This document shows, in pieces, positions 34,515 to 43,377 of a DNA stretch of 64,000 nucleotides (position 1 is its first letter; every line of letters begins with the position of its first letter). The notes under the pieces were generated by a model. The model was not told the DNA's origin and did not search any database. It saw only the letters and a program-made list of their open reading frames with translations. This DNA is from Planotetraspora sp. A-T 1434. Its GTDB lineage: Bacteria > Actinomycetota > Actinomycetes > Streptosporangiales > Streptosporangiaceae. The position numbers and the translations under genes are program-made. The stretch spans positions 62,001-126,000 of the forward strand of contig NZ_JAOEGB010000011.1 of NCBI RefSeq assembly GCF_025420585.1, in the 5' to 3' direction.

Positions 34515-34567
34515 TTGACTCGATGGTCAACCCGGTTTACCTTATCGCATTAGTCAACCGAATTGAC
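34515..34567. promoter_or_regulatory. Two candidate MarR operators between marR and cupin genes
   Basis: Two inverted repeats with the same arms: TTGAC-N6-GTCAA at 34515-34530 and GTCAA-N5-TTGAC at 34553-34567. Between them lies an AT-rich stretch (TTTACCTTATCGCATTAG) suited to a promoter. MarR proteins bind 16-20-bp palindromes in exactly such divergent spacers; binding is inferred. Confidence 0.65.
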
Positions 34568-34585
34568 CATATCAGGAGGCAAGTG

Positions 34586-34960
34586 ATGACAGTGGCCGCG
34601 CTCGCGGACGCGCCGTCCTTCCAATTCGACGGGGTCACGTTCCGGCCGCTCGCGGTGCCGTCCAGAGGGTCGGCGGAGCTGGCCGTCTGGCGGGCCGAGC
34701 TGCCGCCGGGAACCACAGGCGCCGAGCACAGCTTGACCCACGAGGAAGTCTTGATCGTGCTGAAAGGCACCCTCACCGGCACGATCGACGGCAGGCCCGT
34801 AGTCGCCGGGCCTGGCGACGCGGTGATCTTCCCCGCCAACACGCTTGGTCAGCTCGGCAACACGTCGGACACCGAGCCGGTGGAGTTCGTCTGCTGCACC
34901 ACGGCCGGGATCAAGGGCTTCATCGGCGACCAGACAATCACGCCGCCGTGGTCGGTCTGA
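34586..34960 (+). CDS. Cupin-domain protein
   Basis: A 124-residue small beta-barrel protein. Cupin motif 1 is degenerate (TTGAEHSLTHEEVLIVLKG), keeping a His and Glu pattern. Motif 2 is GDAVIFPANTLGQLGN, lacking the usual histidine, so metal binding is uncertain. ATG 34586 follows AGGAGG at 6 nt. It probably answers to the divergent MarR regulator. Possible roles are small-molecule binding, isomerase or dioxygenase; the substrate is unknown. It ends 3 bp before the convergent Fpg-like gene. Confidence 0.88.
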   Translation: MTVAALADAPSFQFDGVTFRPLAVPSRGSAELAVWRAELPPGTTGAEHSLTHEEVLIVLKGTLTGTIDGRPVVAGPGDAVIFPANTLGQLGNTSDTEPVEFVCCTTAGIKGFIGDQTITPPWSV

Positions 34961-34963
34961 TCC

Positions 34964-35842
34964 CTATTTGAGCAGTTTCGACAGGCGGCGGTCCGCGAGG
35001 GGCTTGCCGCCCGTCTGGCAGGTCGGGCAGTACTGCAGCGACGAGTCAGCGAACGACACCTCGCGGATCGTGTCGCCGCACACGTCGCAATTCTCGCCCG
35101 TACGGCCGTGCACCCGCAGGCCCGACTTCTTCTCCGACTTGAGGTCCTTGGCGGCCAGCCCCCGGGCTCGCCCCACGGCGTCGCGCAGGGTCGTCACCAT
35201 CGCCTCGTGCAGGCCGGCGATCTGGGCGTCGGTCAGCGTCGCGGCGATCTTGAACGGGGACATCTTGGCGACGTGCAGCACCTCGTCGGAGTACGCGTTG
35301 CCGATCCCGGCGATCACCTTCTGGTCCCGGAGCAGCCCCTTGATCTGCGTACGGCTCCCGCCCACGATGGCCTTGAGCGCGTCGGGGGTGAAGTCGCCGG
35401 CCAGCGGGTCGGGGCCGAGGCTCGCGATTCCCGGAACGTCCCGGGGGTCTCTCACGACGTAGACGGCCAGGCGCTTCTGGGTGCCCGCCTCCGTCAGCTC
35501 GAACCCGGGAGCCCTGCCGTCCTCGCCGGGCGACAGCCGTACCCGCACCGCGAGGGGGCTCTTGCCGGGACGGACGGGTTTCGCGCCCGAGAGGTCGTCG
35601 CGCCAGCGCAGCCACCCGCCACGCGCGAGATGGGTGACGAAGTGCAGGCCGTCGACGTCGAGGTCGAGGAACTTGCCGTGCCGGGTCACCCCGGTGACGG
35701 TGAGCCCGCCCAGCGCGGTGACAGGCGGGTCGAAGGTCTTCAGCGCCTGGATCGCCACCACGTCGACACCCAGGACGGCACGGCCGACGGCACGCTCGCG
35801 GAGGAACTCGGCGAGCGCCTCCACCTCGGGTAGCTCCGGCAT
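34964..35842 (-). CDS. Fpg/Nei-family DNA glycosylase
   Basis: A 292-residue base-excision repair enzyme. I start it at ATG 35842 because the family needs MPELPEVE with Pro2 as the catalytic amine; a codon three residues upstream would mask it. Glu3 is present. The H2TH region includes GNAYSDEVLHVAK (Asn and Asp of the site). A C-terminal zinc finger CDVCGD...YCPTCQ is complete, though the usual arginine-rich end differs (TGGKPLADRRL). The N-terminal region LKTFDPPV departs from canonical MutM, so this may be a paralogue (Nei2-like) rather than mutM itself. Confidence 0.9.
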   Translation of the reverse strand: MPELPEVEALAEFLRERAVGRAVLGVDVVAIQALKTFDPPVTALGGLTVTGVTRHGKFLDLDVDGLHFVTHLARGGWLRWRDDLSGAKPVRPGKSPLAVRVRLSPGEDGRAPGFELTEAGTQKRLAVYVVRDPRDVPGIASLGPDPLAGDFTPDALKAIVGGSRTQIKGLLRDQKVIAGIGNAYSDEVLHVAKMSPFKIAATLTDAQIAGLHEAMVTTLRDAVGRARGLAAKDLKSEKKSGLRVHGRTGENCDVCGDTIREVSFADSSLQYCPTCQTGGKPLADRRLSKLLK

Positions 35843-35900
35843 GCCCTCCACAGTAATCGGCGGCGATCGGCGTTCGCGAGTGGACGCGGAGGGGAGCCTC

Positions 35901-35928
35901 GATCGTTTTCCACAGCCTGTGGACGATC
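35901..35928. repeat. Palindrome with two inverted DnaA-box-like halves
   Basis: GATCGTTTTCCACAG facing CCTGTGGACGATC forms a near-complete 28-bp inverted repeat between tenA and the Fpg-like gene, touching the tenA stop codon. The arms contain TTTTCCACA and (reverse) TCGTCCACA, both one or two bases from the actinobacterial DnaA box TTGTCCACA. It may also act as the tenA terminator. Confidence 0.6.
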
Positions 35929-36532
35929 AGGGGACATCCCAGAAGGCGAGCTCGTGGTCCATCCCCTCGGCGAACAGCGCCTTCGCCCGGTCCGGGTCGG
36001 GAGCCGCCTCATCGATCATCACGGCGATCCGCTCGGCCAGCGCGGCGAATCCGGGATCGGCGTAGGTGTCCACCCAGGCCTGGTAGCGCGGCTCCGTGGG
36101 CGGGTTCTCGGCGAGGATCCGCCCGAGTGTGGAGTATCCCCACATGCAGGGATAAAGCGCGGCGAGGCCGTCGGCGTAGTGGGCCGCCGACCGCAGCAGG
36201 AAGGCCGTGTACGCGGCGCACGCCGGGCCCTTGACCGCGCCATCGAGATCGGCCCCGAACTGGGCGGACAGCGACCGGTGCAGGGACAGCTCGTCGTGCC
36301 AGGTCAGATGCGCCAGGTCAACCAGGTCGCCGAGATGGCCGTCCGGAGCCTGCCAGGCCAGCCTGGAGAACACCCGCACGTAGTCGAGGAGGAACAGGTA
36401 GTCCTGCTCCAGCCACGACCGAAACACCGGCACCGGCAAATCGCCCCTCGCTATGCCCCGGACCGTCGGATGGGCGAGCTGGGCGTCGAGCAAAGGTCTG
36501 CCGATCTCGTGCAGCTCGCGGGAAATCGTCAT
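35927..36532 (-). CDS. tenA: TenA/thiaminase II family protein
   Basis: A 201-residue helical enzyme that hydrolyses aminopyrimidine degradation products of thiamine to hydroxymethylpyrimidine for salvage. The catalytic cysteine is kept (ALYPCMWGYS, Cys129). The family signatures FRSWLEQDYLFLLDYVRVF and DYTA-like CAAYTAFLLRSA are visible, and the terminal Glu is in EGMDHELAFW. The gene fits with cytX, the riboswitch-controlled pyrimidine importer. It has no TPP element of its own that I can see. Confidence 0.93.
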   Translation of the reverse strand: MTISRELHEIGRPLLDAQLAHPTVRGIARGDLPVPVFRSWLEQDYLFLLDYVRVFSRLAWQAPDGHLGDLVDLAHLTWHDELSLHRSLSAQFGADLDGAVKGPACAAYTAFLLRSAAHYADGLAALYPCMWGYSTLGRILAENPPTEPRYQAWVDTYADPGFAALAERIAVMIDEAAPDPDRAKALFAEGMDHELAFWDVP

Positions 36533-36981
36533 GCGTCAACGATTACAGAGGCGCAGGACCATCGGGCGCACGTGCTCGCCGTAACTACTCCCGAGTTCAG
36601 GCGAGGTCCGGGTCGAGAGATGCGCTTTCCTGCGTCACCAACTGCTCGCGGACGGACTGACGGCTGGACGCCCTCGTGACCGGTAGGGCAGGCGCACAGT
36701 CCGCGACCGCGTCCGAACAGGCGTGCCGGCACTTTTGGACAGCCCCCAGTTGCCCTCGCCCTCGCCCCCTGGCTCGGGTCCTCCCCCTTCGCGCCCTGGC
36801 CCTCGCGCTCGCCGCAGTGATAGCGGTGGGCCGGCGGGTGAACCTCTCAGACCGTAGGTAGATCTTTTAAGTGACCATCTGACCTGCGGTTTTGTCGTGG
36901 ATCATGCTCGGGTTTGTCGTAGGCGCCGGATAGCGTGAGGGCAGTTCGTTCGATCCGCTGGCGCAAAGGGGGGTGCCTTCG
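36533..36981. other. Gene-free 450-bp stretch upstream of HNH gene
   Basis: No convincing coding frame on either strand. Near 36890-36930 a repeat-like segment occurs (GGTTTTGTCGT, then GGGTTTGTCGTAGG), and the region just before the HNH gene is AT-richer (AGATCTTTTAAGTGACC at about 36861), so its promoter is probably there. AAAGGGGGG at 36965-36973 is the ribosome site. Confidence 0.5.
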
Positions 36982-39165
36982 ATGTTCGATTCGCTGATCG
37001 ATGTGTTGGGCTCCTCTCGTACGGCTGGCCGGTCCAAGCGCGAGTTGCCCGCGATCTTCAAGGGCACCGTGCTCGACCCCGACTACATCCCGCGCCAGCG
37101 CTCCGCCGACGACGACCAAGGCAACGCGTGGCAGAAGGACTTTTGGCAGCAATTCGTGGGCGTCCCGCGGGAGCCTGCACAATCTGACCAGCCAGAGAGT
37201 TCAGGCGGGCCGGTGGCTTGGGACGAGCCCGTGGCTTCGGACGGCCCCGCAGGGTCGAGCGGCCCGGTGGCTTCGGACCAGCCGACGGCTTTCGACCAGC
37301 CGAAGGGTTTCGACCAGCCGAAGGGTTTCGACCAGCCGAAGGGTTTCGACCAGCGGGTGGCTTCAGACCAGCCGGAGGGGCCGAGCGGACCGGCGCATTC
37401 GGACGGCCCGATGACTTCGGACCGGCCAGCGGATTCGGACCAGCCGGTGAACTCCGGGTCGCTCGTGTCCGACCTCGCGGACGTAGCGTCCCGGCTCGCG
37501 ATGACCGACCTGCCGGAGACCGCCGCGTTGTGCCTGGTCGAGACAGAGGAACTGCTGTTCGCCCGGGATCGGTTGACCTCGGCGATCGCCGCGCGGGTAT
37601 CGCGGGTTCACGCGGCCGGTGAAGCCAAAGGTCACGGACACGCCTCTACCGGGACGTGGCTACGGACCGCTGCCGGGATGACCGGCGGGGCCGCCTCCCG
37701 CCTGACCCGCCTGGCCACCGAACTCGCCCGCCTGCCCCTCGTCCGAGACCGGTTCGCGACCGGCACCCTTGCCGAGGGGGCGGTCGACGCGATCGCCCAG
37801 GTCACCTCCCGGCTGACCGACGAGCAAACCGCCCTGGTCGAACGAATTCTCGTGGACCTGGCCGACCACGCGACCCCAGCGGAAATCAGCAAAGCCGGGC
37901 GCTACCTACGCGAACTACTCGACCCCGGCACACTCGACGACGACGCCGACGATGACTACGCGACGCGGTTCCTGCTGGTCCGCCCCTCCTCCACCGGTGG
38001 CGTGGAAGGCGAATTCCGGTTGCCGCGAGAGGCCGCCGCCCGGCTACGGGAGTTCTTCACCGCCTACGCACGGCCAAAGGCCAAAGACGACGACCGGCCA
38101 CTCCGGGTCCGCCAAGCCGACGCCTTCTCCGCGCTGTTGAGCAAGAAGGTCACCACCGAACTCCTCGTCCTCGTCCGCGCCGAATCCCTCCCCGACGACC
38201 CCACCAACCCTGACACCAGCGATGCCCCCTTCGGCGCTGACCCCACCGCCGACCACTCCACCAACGCCGACGCCGCCGATGCCGACGCCGCCGATGCTGA
38301 TGCCGACCTTGCCAGCGTCAACCTTGCCGGCGTCGACGAACCCAGCGACGCTGACCCCACCGCCGCTGACCCCACCGCCGCTGACCCCACCGCCGCTGAC
38401 CCCACCGCCGCTGACCCCACCGCCGCTGACCCCGCCGCCGCTGACCTCAGCGATGGCGAGCCCTCTGCGGATGCCGATGCCCCTGACCTCAACGGTGCTC
38501 AGCCCAAGACGCCTGATAGCGGGCACGGCACGACCTTCTGCGTTAGCGGCACCTGCGACAGCGCGTGCACCACCGGGAGTTCAGCCAGGGCAGGGACCCG
38601 AAGCGCGAACACCGGCGACAGACCGGCGGGCGGGGCCTGCGACAGCGCGGGCACCGGTTCAGCCGGAGCAGGTGCCGGAAGCAGAGACACGGGCGAAAGC
38701 CCCGGGGACGCGGCGTGTGGAAGGTGCGGGCATATCCCGGATCGGCTCGCGCCCGGGCTACTGATCGCGACCGGGCAGTTGCTGCCGATCTCTGACGTGC
38801 ACCGGCTGGCACGGACCTCCAAACTCGTCCGCATGCTCGTGGGCGCCGAAGGCCAGATCCTGAACATGGGCCGCGCCGTACGGCTGGCCACCCCGGCGCA
38901 ACGGCAGGCCCTCATGGCCCGCTACGCCACCTGCTACTGCGATGGCTGCCCAATCCCGGCCGACATGTCCGAAATCGACCACGTCAAAGGCTGGGTCGAC
39001 GACGGCGTCACCGACCTCGAAGAACTCGCGCCTGCCTGCACCTGGCACAACCGGGACAAAGCCGCCCACCCCGAGCGCTACACCATCCGCCGGAACGACG
39101 ACGGCACCTGGACCCTCATCCACCTCGGCAGAAAAGGCCGCTACGCCAACCGATTCCGACGCTGA
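36982..39165 (+). CDS. HNH endonuclease-domain protein, DUF222 family
   Basis: A roughly 727-residue protein of the DUF222-HNH family that is present in many copies in actinomycetes (the M. tuberculosis 13E12 repeat family is of this type). DUF222 spans about residues 165-400 and the C-terminal HNH nuclease has CYCDGCPIPADMSEIDHVKGW, then LAPACTWHNRDKAAHP. Two tandem-repeat linkers interrupt it: FDQPKG x4 near the start and ADPTA x6 in the middle, plus an S/G/T-rich stretch. ATG 36982 has GGGGG 8 nt upstream (GTG 36973 is also possible). Function is unproven; spread by recombination is suspected for the family. Confidence 0.9.
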   Translation: MFDSLIDVLGSSRTAGRSKRELPAIFKGTVLDPDYIPRQRSADDDQGNAWQKDFWQQFVGVPREPAQSDQPESSGGPVAWDEPVASDGPAGSSGPVASDQPTAFDQPKGFDQPKGFDQPKGFDQRVASDQPEGPSGPAHSDGPMTSDRPADSDQPVNSGSLVSDLADVASRLAMTDLPETAALCLVETEELLFARDRLTSAIAARVSRVHAAGEAKGHGHASTGTWLRTAAGMTGGAASRLTRLATELARLPLVRDRFATGTLAEGAVDAIAQVTSRLTDEQTALVERILVDLADHATPAEISKAGRYLRELLDPGTLDDDADDDYATRFLLVRPSSTGGVEGEFRLPREAAARLREFFTAYARPKAKDDDRPLRVRQADAFSALLSKKVTTELLVLVRAESLPDDPTNPDTSDAPFGADPTADHSTNADAADADAADADADLASVNLAGVDEPSDADPTAADPTAADPTAADPTAADPTAADPAAADLSDGEPSADADAPDLNGAQPKTPDSGHGTTFCVSGTCDSACTTGSSARAGTRSANTGDRPAGGACDSAGTGSAGAGAGSRDTGESPGDAACGRCGHIPDRLAPGLLIATGQLLPISDVHRLARTSKLVRMLVGAEGQILNMGRAVRLATPAQRQALMARYATCYCDGCPIPADMSEIDHVKGWVDDGVTDLEELAPACTWHNRDKAAHPERYTIRRNDDGTWTLIHLGRKGRYANRFRR
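37290..37355. repeat. 18-bp in-frame tandem repeat in HNH gene
   Basis: TTCGACCAGCCGAAGGGT is repeated about three and a half times, encoding FDQPKG. The preceding sequence holds older diverged copies (TDQP/SDQP). Confidence 0.9.
38346..38446. repeat. 15-bp in-frame tandem repeat in HNH gene
   Basis: About six copies of GCTGACCCCACCGCC encode ADPTA. The copies are almost identical, indicating recent expansion. They separate DUF222 from the HNH nuclease domain. Confidence 0.92.
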
Positions 39166-39332
39166 ACCTCACACAACCACAGGCGACACCGAGCCGTACG
39201 GACAACGCTGAGCTCCACAAAGGGGCCGAGCCGTACGGGCGAAACTGAGGGCATATGGCCCACGACGCCGGCCGAGCATCCCGATCCGATTGGGGCCCTT
39301 TCTTCAGCGGAAGTGACGCGTAGTCTCAGGGC

Positions 39333-39989
39333 GTGAGCATCACGATCGCAGATGAAGTCCTGCTCCTCGCCTACCGGGACGACACCGGCAAGCCGCAGAT
39401 CGGCTCGACCGAGCTTGACGCCGCCCTCGCTGGGGCCATCGTCGCCGAACTCGCAATCAACGGACGCATCGACCTCGACGGCAAAAAGCTCGTCGTCCGC
39501 GATGTGAGCCCCCTTGGGGACGACGAGCTGGACGCGGCACTGGCCCGGATGGCCGGAGAGTCGCGCGACCACAAGCCCGAATGGTGGGTCGGCAAGCTCA
39601 ACGGCAACAAACTGCGCAAGCGGCTCCTCTCCCGCCTCGCGGACCAGGGCGTCCTGACCGAGCAGGAGACGAAGGTCCTCGGCATCTTCCCGTCGAGGCG
39701 CTACCCCGCGCTGGACGCGAGCGTCGAGCAGGGCATCCGGCAGCGGGTCGAGAGCGTGCTGGCCGGGGCGGAGCCTGACGAGCGGCTGGCCGTGCTCATC
39801 GCCGTGCTGAACGCCGCGAAGCTCGACCGGAAGGCGTTCCCGCACGCCCGGAAGGAGCGGATCAAGGAGGTTGCCGAGGGGGAGTGGGCCGGCGTGGCCG
39901 TCAAGAAGACCATCGCCTCCGTCCACGCCGCGGTCGCCGCCGGGGTCGCCGCCGCCGTGGCAGGGGGCGCCGTCAGCAGCGGAGGCTGA
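39333..39989 (+). CDS. GPP34 (GOLPH3/VPS74-like) family protein
   Basis: A 218-residue protein of the GPP34 family. The bacterial members resemble the Golgi phosphoinositide-binding protein GOLPH3. Typical features are the opening ITIADEVLLLAYRDDTGKP, the helical LDAALAGAIVAELAI and the segment LRKRLLSRLADQGVLTEQETKVLGIFPSRRYP. The C-terminus is a hydrophobic AAVAAGVAAAVAGG stretch that could touch the membrane. In actinomycetes these proteins are common and their role is unknown. GTG start at 39333. Monocistronic. Confidence 0.92.
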   Translation: MSITIADEVLLLAYRDDTGKPQIGSTELDAALAGAIVAELAINGRIDLDGKKLVVRDVSPLGDDELDAALARMAGESRDHKPEWWVGKLNGNKLRKRLLSRLADQGVLTEQETKVLGIFPSRRYPALDASVEQGIRQRVESVLAGAEPDERLAVLIAVLNAAKLDRKAFPHARKERIKEVAEGEWAGVAVKKTIASVHAAVAAGVAAAVAGGAVSSGG

Positions 39990-40318
39990 CCACCGGCAAC
40001 CGGCGGCCGGTCAGCGACACCTCTGGTAGGCGCCAGAAGGTCTGAAAGCGTTCACCTCCAGCCGGGTGCCGCGCTCGCGTCGTACGCCACCTGGTGTCGC
40101 CCGCCTCACCTCAACGGCACCCCATGGGCGGGGGCGGGTGGGTGTGGAGGCCGGCGTAAGACCGTGCCAGAGACCACCGCGCCCGCGAAGGGCCGCGGAC
40201 GCGGCCTCACCAGAGCGCGACTGTCACGGCCGGCCGGAACACCCGCCCGTCCCCGCCCTACCGCCGCCGAGCGCCAGCGGGATCCACCGCCCCTGCAATC
40301 CAGCCGCGACGTGAATGC
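39990..40318. other. 329-bp spacer between convergent GPP34 and LCP genes
   Basis: No gene supported. The frame starting at 40164 on the plus strand is proline/arginine-rich and runs into the antisense of the LCP gene. The first bases (ACCACCGGCAACCGGCGG) could form weak terminator-like stems. Confidence 0.5.
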
Positions 40319-41632
40319 CTACTTGGTGATGGTGTCCTTGGGGATGGGCTTGTCCTGGGCGAGGGCCTGGAAAAGGCGGAGGGCCTTCGCGGTGTCCCAC
40401 TTCACGACGGCGGCGCCGTTGATCGTGGGGAGCGAGCCGATCGGCACCGCCGTGGTGACCGGGCTGTTCTTCATCGCCAGGCCGACCGAGAGCAGGTCGA
40501 AGAGGCCGGTGCCGGGATCCACGGCGACCGAGTCGGCCGCGCTCAGCGCCAGCGGCACGGAGCTGAACGGGTTGAGCAGCGTGCCGGGGCTGGCCGCCTT
40601 CTGCACGACGGCGGAGAAGAACTGGCGCTGCCTCTGGGTCCGGTCGAAGTCGGGGATGGCCCCGGTGGCCCGCGTCCGGACGTAGCCGAGCGCCGTGCCG
40701 CCGTCCATGTCCTGGCAGCCCTTCTGCAGGTTGATTCCGGCCTTGTGGTCCTTGATGTCCTGCTTCACGCAGATGTTGACCCCGCCGATGGCATCGACGA
40801 TGCCGACGAACCCGCCGAAGCCGATCTCCATGTAGTGGTCGATCCGGATCCCGGTGACCCGCTCGACCGTCTTGGTGAGGAGCACGGGCCCGCCGAAGGC
40901 GTACGCCGCGTTGAGCTTGTCGCTGCCGTGGCCCTCGATCGGCACGTACGAGTCACGGGGAAGGCTGACGAGTGTCGGCCTTCCGCTGGAGGGGATGTGG
41001 AGCAGCATCATCGTGTCGGTCCGCTTGCCGACCGCCTTGCCGGTGGCGAGCTTCCTGCGCTGCGCGGCCGTCAGGCCCGCCCGGCTGTCCGAGCCGACGA
41101 GCAGCCAGTCCTCCCCTGGGGTCGCGGCCGGCCGCCCGCTGTAGTCAGTGAGCGATTCGACACCCCGGAGCTTGGAACCGATCCAGAAATATCCGACCAC
41201 CGCGGCGACGATCAGCACCACCAGCAGGCCCGCGATGATCCGGAACACGAGCCTGCCGACCCGCCTCGGCCGCCTGGCGCCGCCGCCTCCGCCTCCGTAG
41301 AACCCGCCGCCCGCCTCGGGGCCGGAGTCGCGCGTCCCGCCGATCGGCTTTACGGGGCCCTGCCCCGAACGCGGCTTGCCGTACACCTTGGACCTGATCC
41401 GGGGCAGCGTCGTCGACCACTTCTCCTGACCGGACTGACCGGACTGACCGGACTGACCGGACTGACCGGACTGACCGGACGGCCCGGATCCGCCGGATCG
41501 GCCGGATCGGCCGGACTCGTGGCCGGATCCCGCCCGAACGGCATCGGGAACCGGGTGCGCCGGTTGCCCGGCGGCCGACCGCACGCCGTCCGGCCGGCGA
41601 ATCGCCCGGGTCGCCTCGTCGTCCTCGGCCAC
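40319..41632 (-). CDS. LCP (LytR-CpsA-Psr) family wall-polymer ligase
   Basis: A 437-residue membrane-anchored phosphotransferase that attaches lipid-linked polymers to peptidoglycan. A cytoplasmic Gly/Ser/Pro-rich region with GQS repeats is followed by one helix (IIAGLLVVLIVAAVVGYFW) and the LCP domain. The domain has GSDSRAG, KRTDTMMLLHI, SLPRDSYVP, YVRTRA and the FDRTQRQRQFF segment, which hold the conserved Asp/Arg residues. I choose GTG 41632 with GGGGAG upstream over ATG 41707, since the extra 25 codons use AT-ending codons unlike this genome. It is divergent from the CNNM-type pair. Confidence 0.9.
   Translation of the reverse strand: MAEDDEATRAIRRPDGVRSAAGQPAHPVPDAVRAGSGHESGRSGRSGGSGPSGQSGQSGQSGQSGQSGQEKWSTTLPRIRSKVYGKPRSGQGPVKPIGGTRDSGPEAGGGFYGGGGGGARRPRRVGRLVFRIIAGLLVVLIVAAVVGYFWIGSKLRGVESLTDYSGRPAATPGEDWLLVGSDSRAGLTAAQRRKLATGKAVGKRTDTMMLLHIPSSGRPTLVSLPRDSYVPIEGHGSDKLNAAYAFGGPVLLTKTVERVTGIRIDHYMEIGFGGFVGIVDAIGGVNICVKQDIKDHKAGINLQKGCQDMDGGTALGYVRTRATGAIPDFDRTQRQRQFFSAVVQKAASPGTLLNPFSSVPLALSAADSVAVDPGTGLFDLLSVGLAMKNSPVTTAVPIGSLPTINGAAVVKWDTAKALRLFQALAQDKPIPKDTITK
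41426..41479. repeat. 9-bp in-frame tandem repeat in LCP gene
   Basis: CTGACCGGA is repeated six times without change, encoding GQS triplets on the minus strand in the cytoplasmic tail. The perfect copies imply length instability. Confidence 0.92.
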
Positions 41633-41925
41633 GTCGTCTCCCCAGCCCCTCAGCTTCCTGACCCCGCTTTGGCGATTACCGCCACTCGCTTGACGGTACG
41701 CCGCCATCTTCTTACGAGCGCAGATCTCTCACCAAGACTTCCCTCGTGAAAGCTAGTCAGACACGCTCTAAGCGGACAATAAAGAGGCCGTGGAAACACC
41801 GAAGACGGCTCAGCCGTTACGGTTGTAGACCACCTCTCGAAAGGATTGTCCGTGTCCGTCCCGGACCCGTGGAGTACCAGCCCGTGCGCGAGCACGGGAT
41901 TCCATGACCACACGGCAGGCGCCCG

Positions 41926-43377
41926 ATGAGCGCCGCCACCGGCCTGCTGGCCGTTCTTCTTCTGACTCTCGCCACCGGATACTTCGTCGCCCAGGAGTTC
42001 GCCTTCGTGGCGGCCGACCGCAGCGCGCTGCGCGAGCAGGCCGCCGGCGGTGACGCCGCGGCGCGGCGGGCCCTCGACGTCACGGGCCGCCTGTCCTTCA
42101 TGCTCTCCGGCGCGCAGCTCGGGATCACCGTGACCACGCTGCTGGTGGGCTTCATCGCCCAACCGGCGATCGCGGACGTCATCCGCGGTCCCCTGGAGAG
42201 CGCCGGAGTGCCGAAGACCATGGTCCCCGGCCTTGCCGTGGCCCTTGGCATCACCATCGCCACCATCGTACAGATGATCTTAGGCGAGCTGGCCCCCAAG
42301 AATCTCGGAATCGCGCGGCCCGAGCCGGTCGCGAAGTTCCTGGCCCGGCCGACCCTGGCGTACCTCAAGGTCGCGGGCCCGGTGATCCACCTGTTCGACG
42401 CCTCGGCGACCGCGCTGCTGCGGCTCGTCGGCATCGAGCCCATCGAGGAGCTGGAGCACGGCGCCACGCCCGAGGAGCTGTCTCGGATCGTGGCCGAGTC
42501 CGCTGCGGCCGGGGAGCTCCCGCCGCGGCTGGCGGAGCTGCTGGAGCGCGCCCTGGAGTTCGGCGACCGCACCGCGGAGGACGTCATGGTGCCGCGCCCC
42601 CGCGTGGTCTCGCTGCGGGCGGAGTGGCCGGTGAGCGACCTGCTCGACGCCCTGCGCGCGCACGGCCACTCGCGCTACCCGGTGCTCGGCACCGACGCGG
42701 ACGACGTCGTGGGCGTCACGGGCGTCCGGGAGTACCTGGAGGCCGGTTCTCCTGACGGCGGCCTCATCGGCGGCATCGCGCGGGCTCCCATGCTGGTGCC
42801 CGCCACGCTGCCGCTGCCCGTGCTGCTCAAGCGGATGTCCGCCCAGCCCGCCGGCGACACGTTCGCGTGCGTCATCGACGAGTACGGCGGGCTGGCGGGT
42901 GTCGTCACCATCGAGGACCTGGCCGAGGAGCTGGTCGGCGAACTGGTGGACGAGAACGACCCCGAGCCGCTCGGCGTGGTCCGGCACGAGGACGGCTCCT
43001 GGGACGTGCCGGGGACGCTCCGCCTCGACGAGGTCGAGCGCGCCACCGGCGTCCGGCTGCCGGAGAGCGACGACTACGAGACCATCGCCGGGCTGGTGCT
43101 CGCCTCCCTCGGCCGCATGGCCGAGCCGGGCGACCAGGTCACCGTCGAGGTCCTTCCCGAGGCCGACCCGTTCGCGGAGGAGCGGCCCGGCGACCATCGT
43201 GCCCTCCTCACCGTGACGAGCGTCCGCCGCCGCGTCCCCGAGTGGGTGCGGCTCTCGCTGATCGACGGGGAGCCGGGCCACGGCCGGGCCGTCGAGGACC
43301 TCACGGACCGGCGTGACGTCGCCGTGGACTACGCGCCCGAGCTGTTCTCCGCCCTCTTCCAGGGGAGGCCCGCGTGA
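41926..43377 (+). CDS. CNNM/CorC-type membrane protein (DUF21-CBS-CorC_HlyC)
   Basis: A 483-residue protein often annotated as hemolysin; characterised relatives are magnesium/cobalt exporters. The DUF21 membrane domain (about 1-180) holds FVAQEFAFVAADRSALRE and IVQMILGELAPKNLGIARPE. Paired CBS domains (about 205-330) follow, starting at TAEDVMVPRPRVVSL, then a CorC_HlyC domain (about 345-435). ATG 41926. Its stop overlaps the start of a second DUF21 gene by 4 nt (GTGA), so the two are coupled and may form a heteromer. Confidence 0.92.
   Translation: MSAATGLLAVLLLTLATGYFVAQEFAFVAADRSALREQAAGGDAAARRALDVTGRLSFMLSGAQLGITVTTLLVGFIAQPAIADVIRGPLESAGVPKTMVPGLAVALGITIATIVQMILGELAPKNLGIARPEPVAKFLARPTLAYLKVAGPVIHLFDASATALLRLVGIEPIEELEHGATPEELSRIVAESAAAGELPPRLAELLERALEFGDRTAEDVMVPRPRVVSLRAEWPVSDLLDALRAHGHSRYPVLGTDADDVVGVTGVREYLEAGSPDGGLIGGIARAPMLVPATLPLPVLLKRMSAQPAGDTFACVIDEYGGLAGVVTIEDLAEELVGELVDENDPEPLGVVRHEDGSWDVPGTLRLDEVERATGVRLPESDDYETIAGLVLASLGRMAEPGDQVTVEVLPEADPFAEERPGDHRALLTVTSVRRRVPEWVRLSLIDGEPGHGRAVEDLTDRRDVAVDYAPELFSALFQGRPA

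Noticed and set aside
36676-36861. 61-residue ORF upstream of HNH gene
   Set aside because: Leucine/arginine-rich translation of GC-rich spacer, no ribosome site, no conservation expected.
40164-40685. Plus-strand ORF between GPP34 and LCP genes
   Set aside because: Proline/arginine-rich, no domain, and its second half is antisense to the LCP gene.
41632-41707. Longer N-terminus of the LCP protein from ATG 41707
   Set aside because: The 25 extra codons include CGT, CAA, AGT and AAT, unlike this genome, and GTG 41632 has a better ribosome site.
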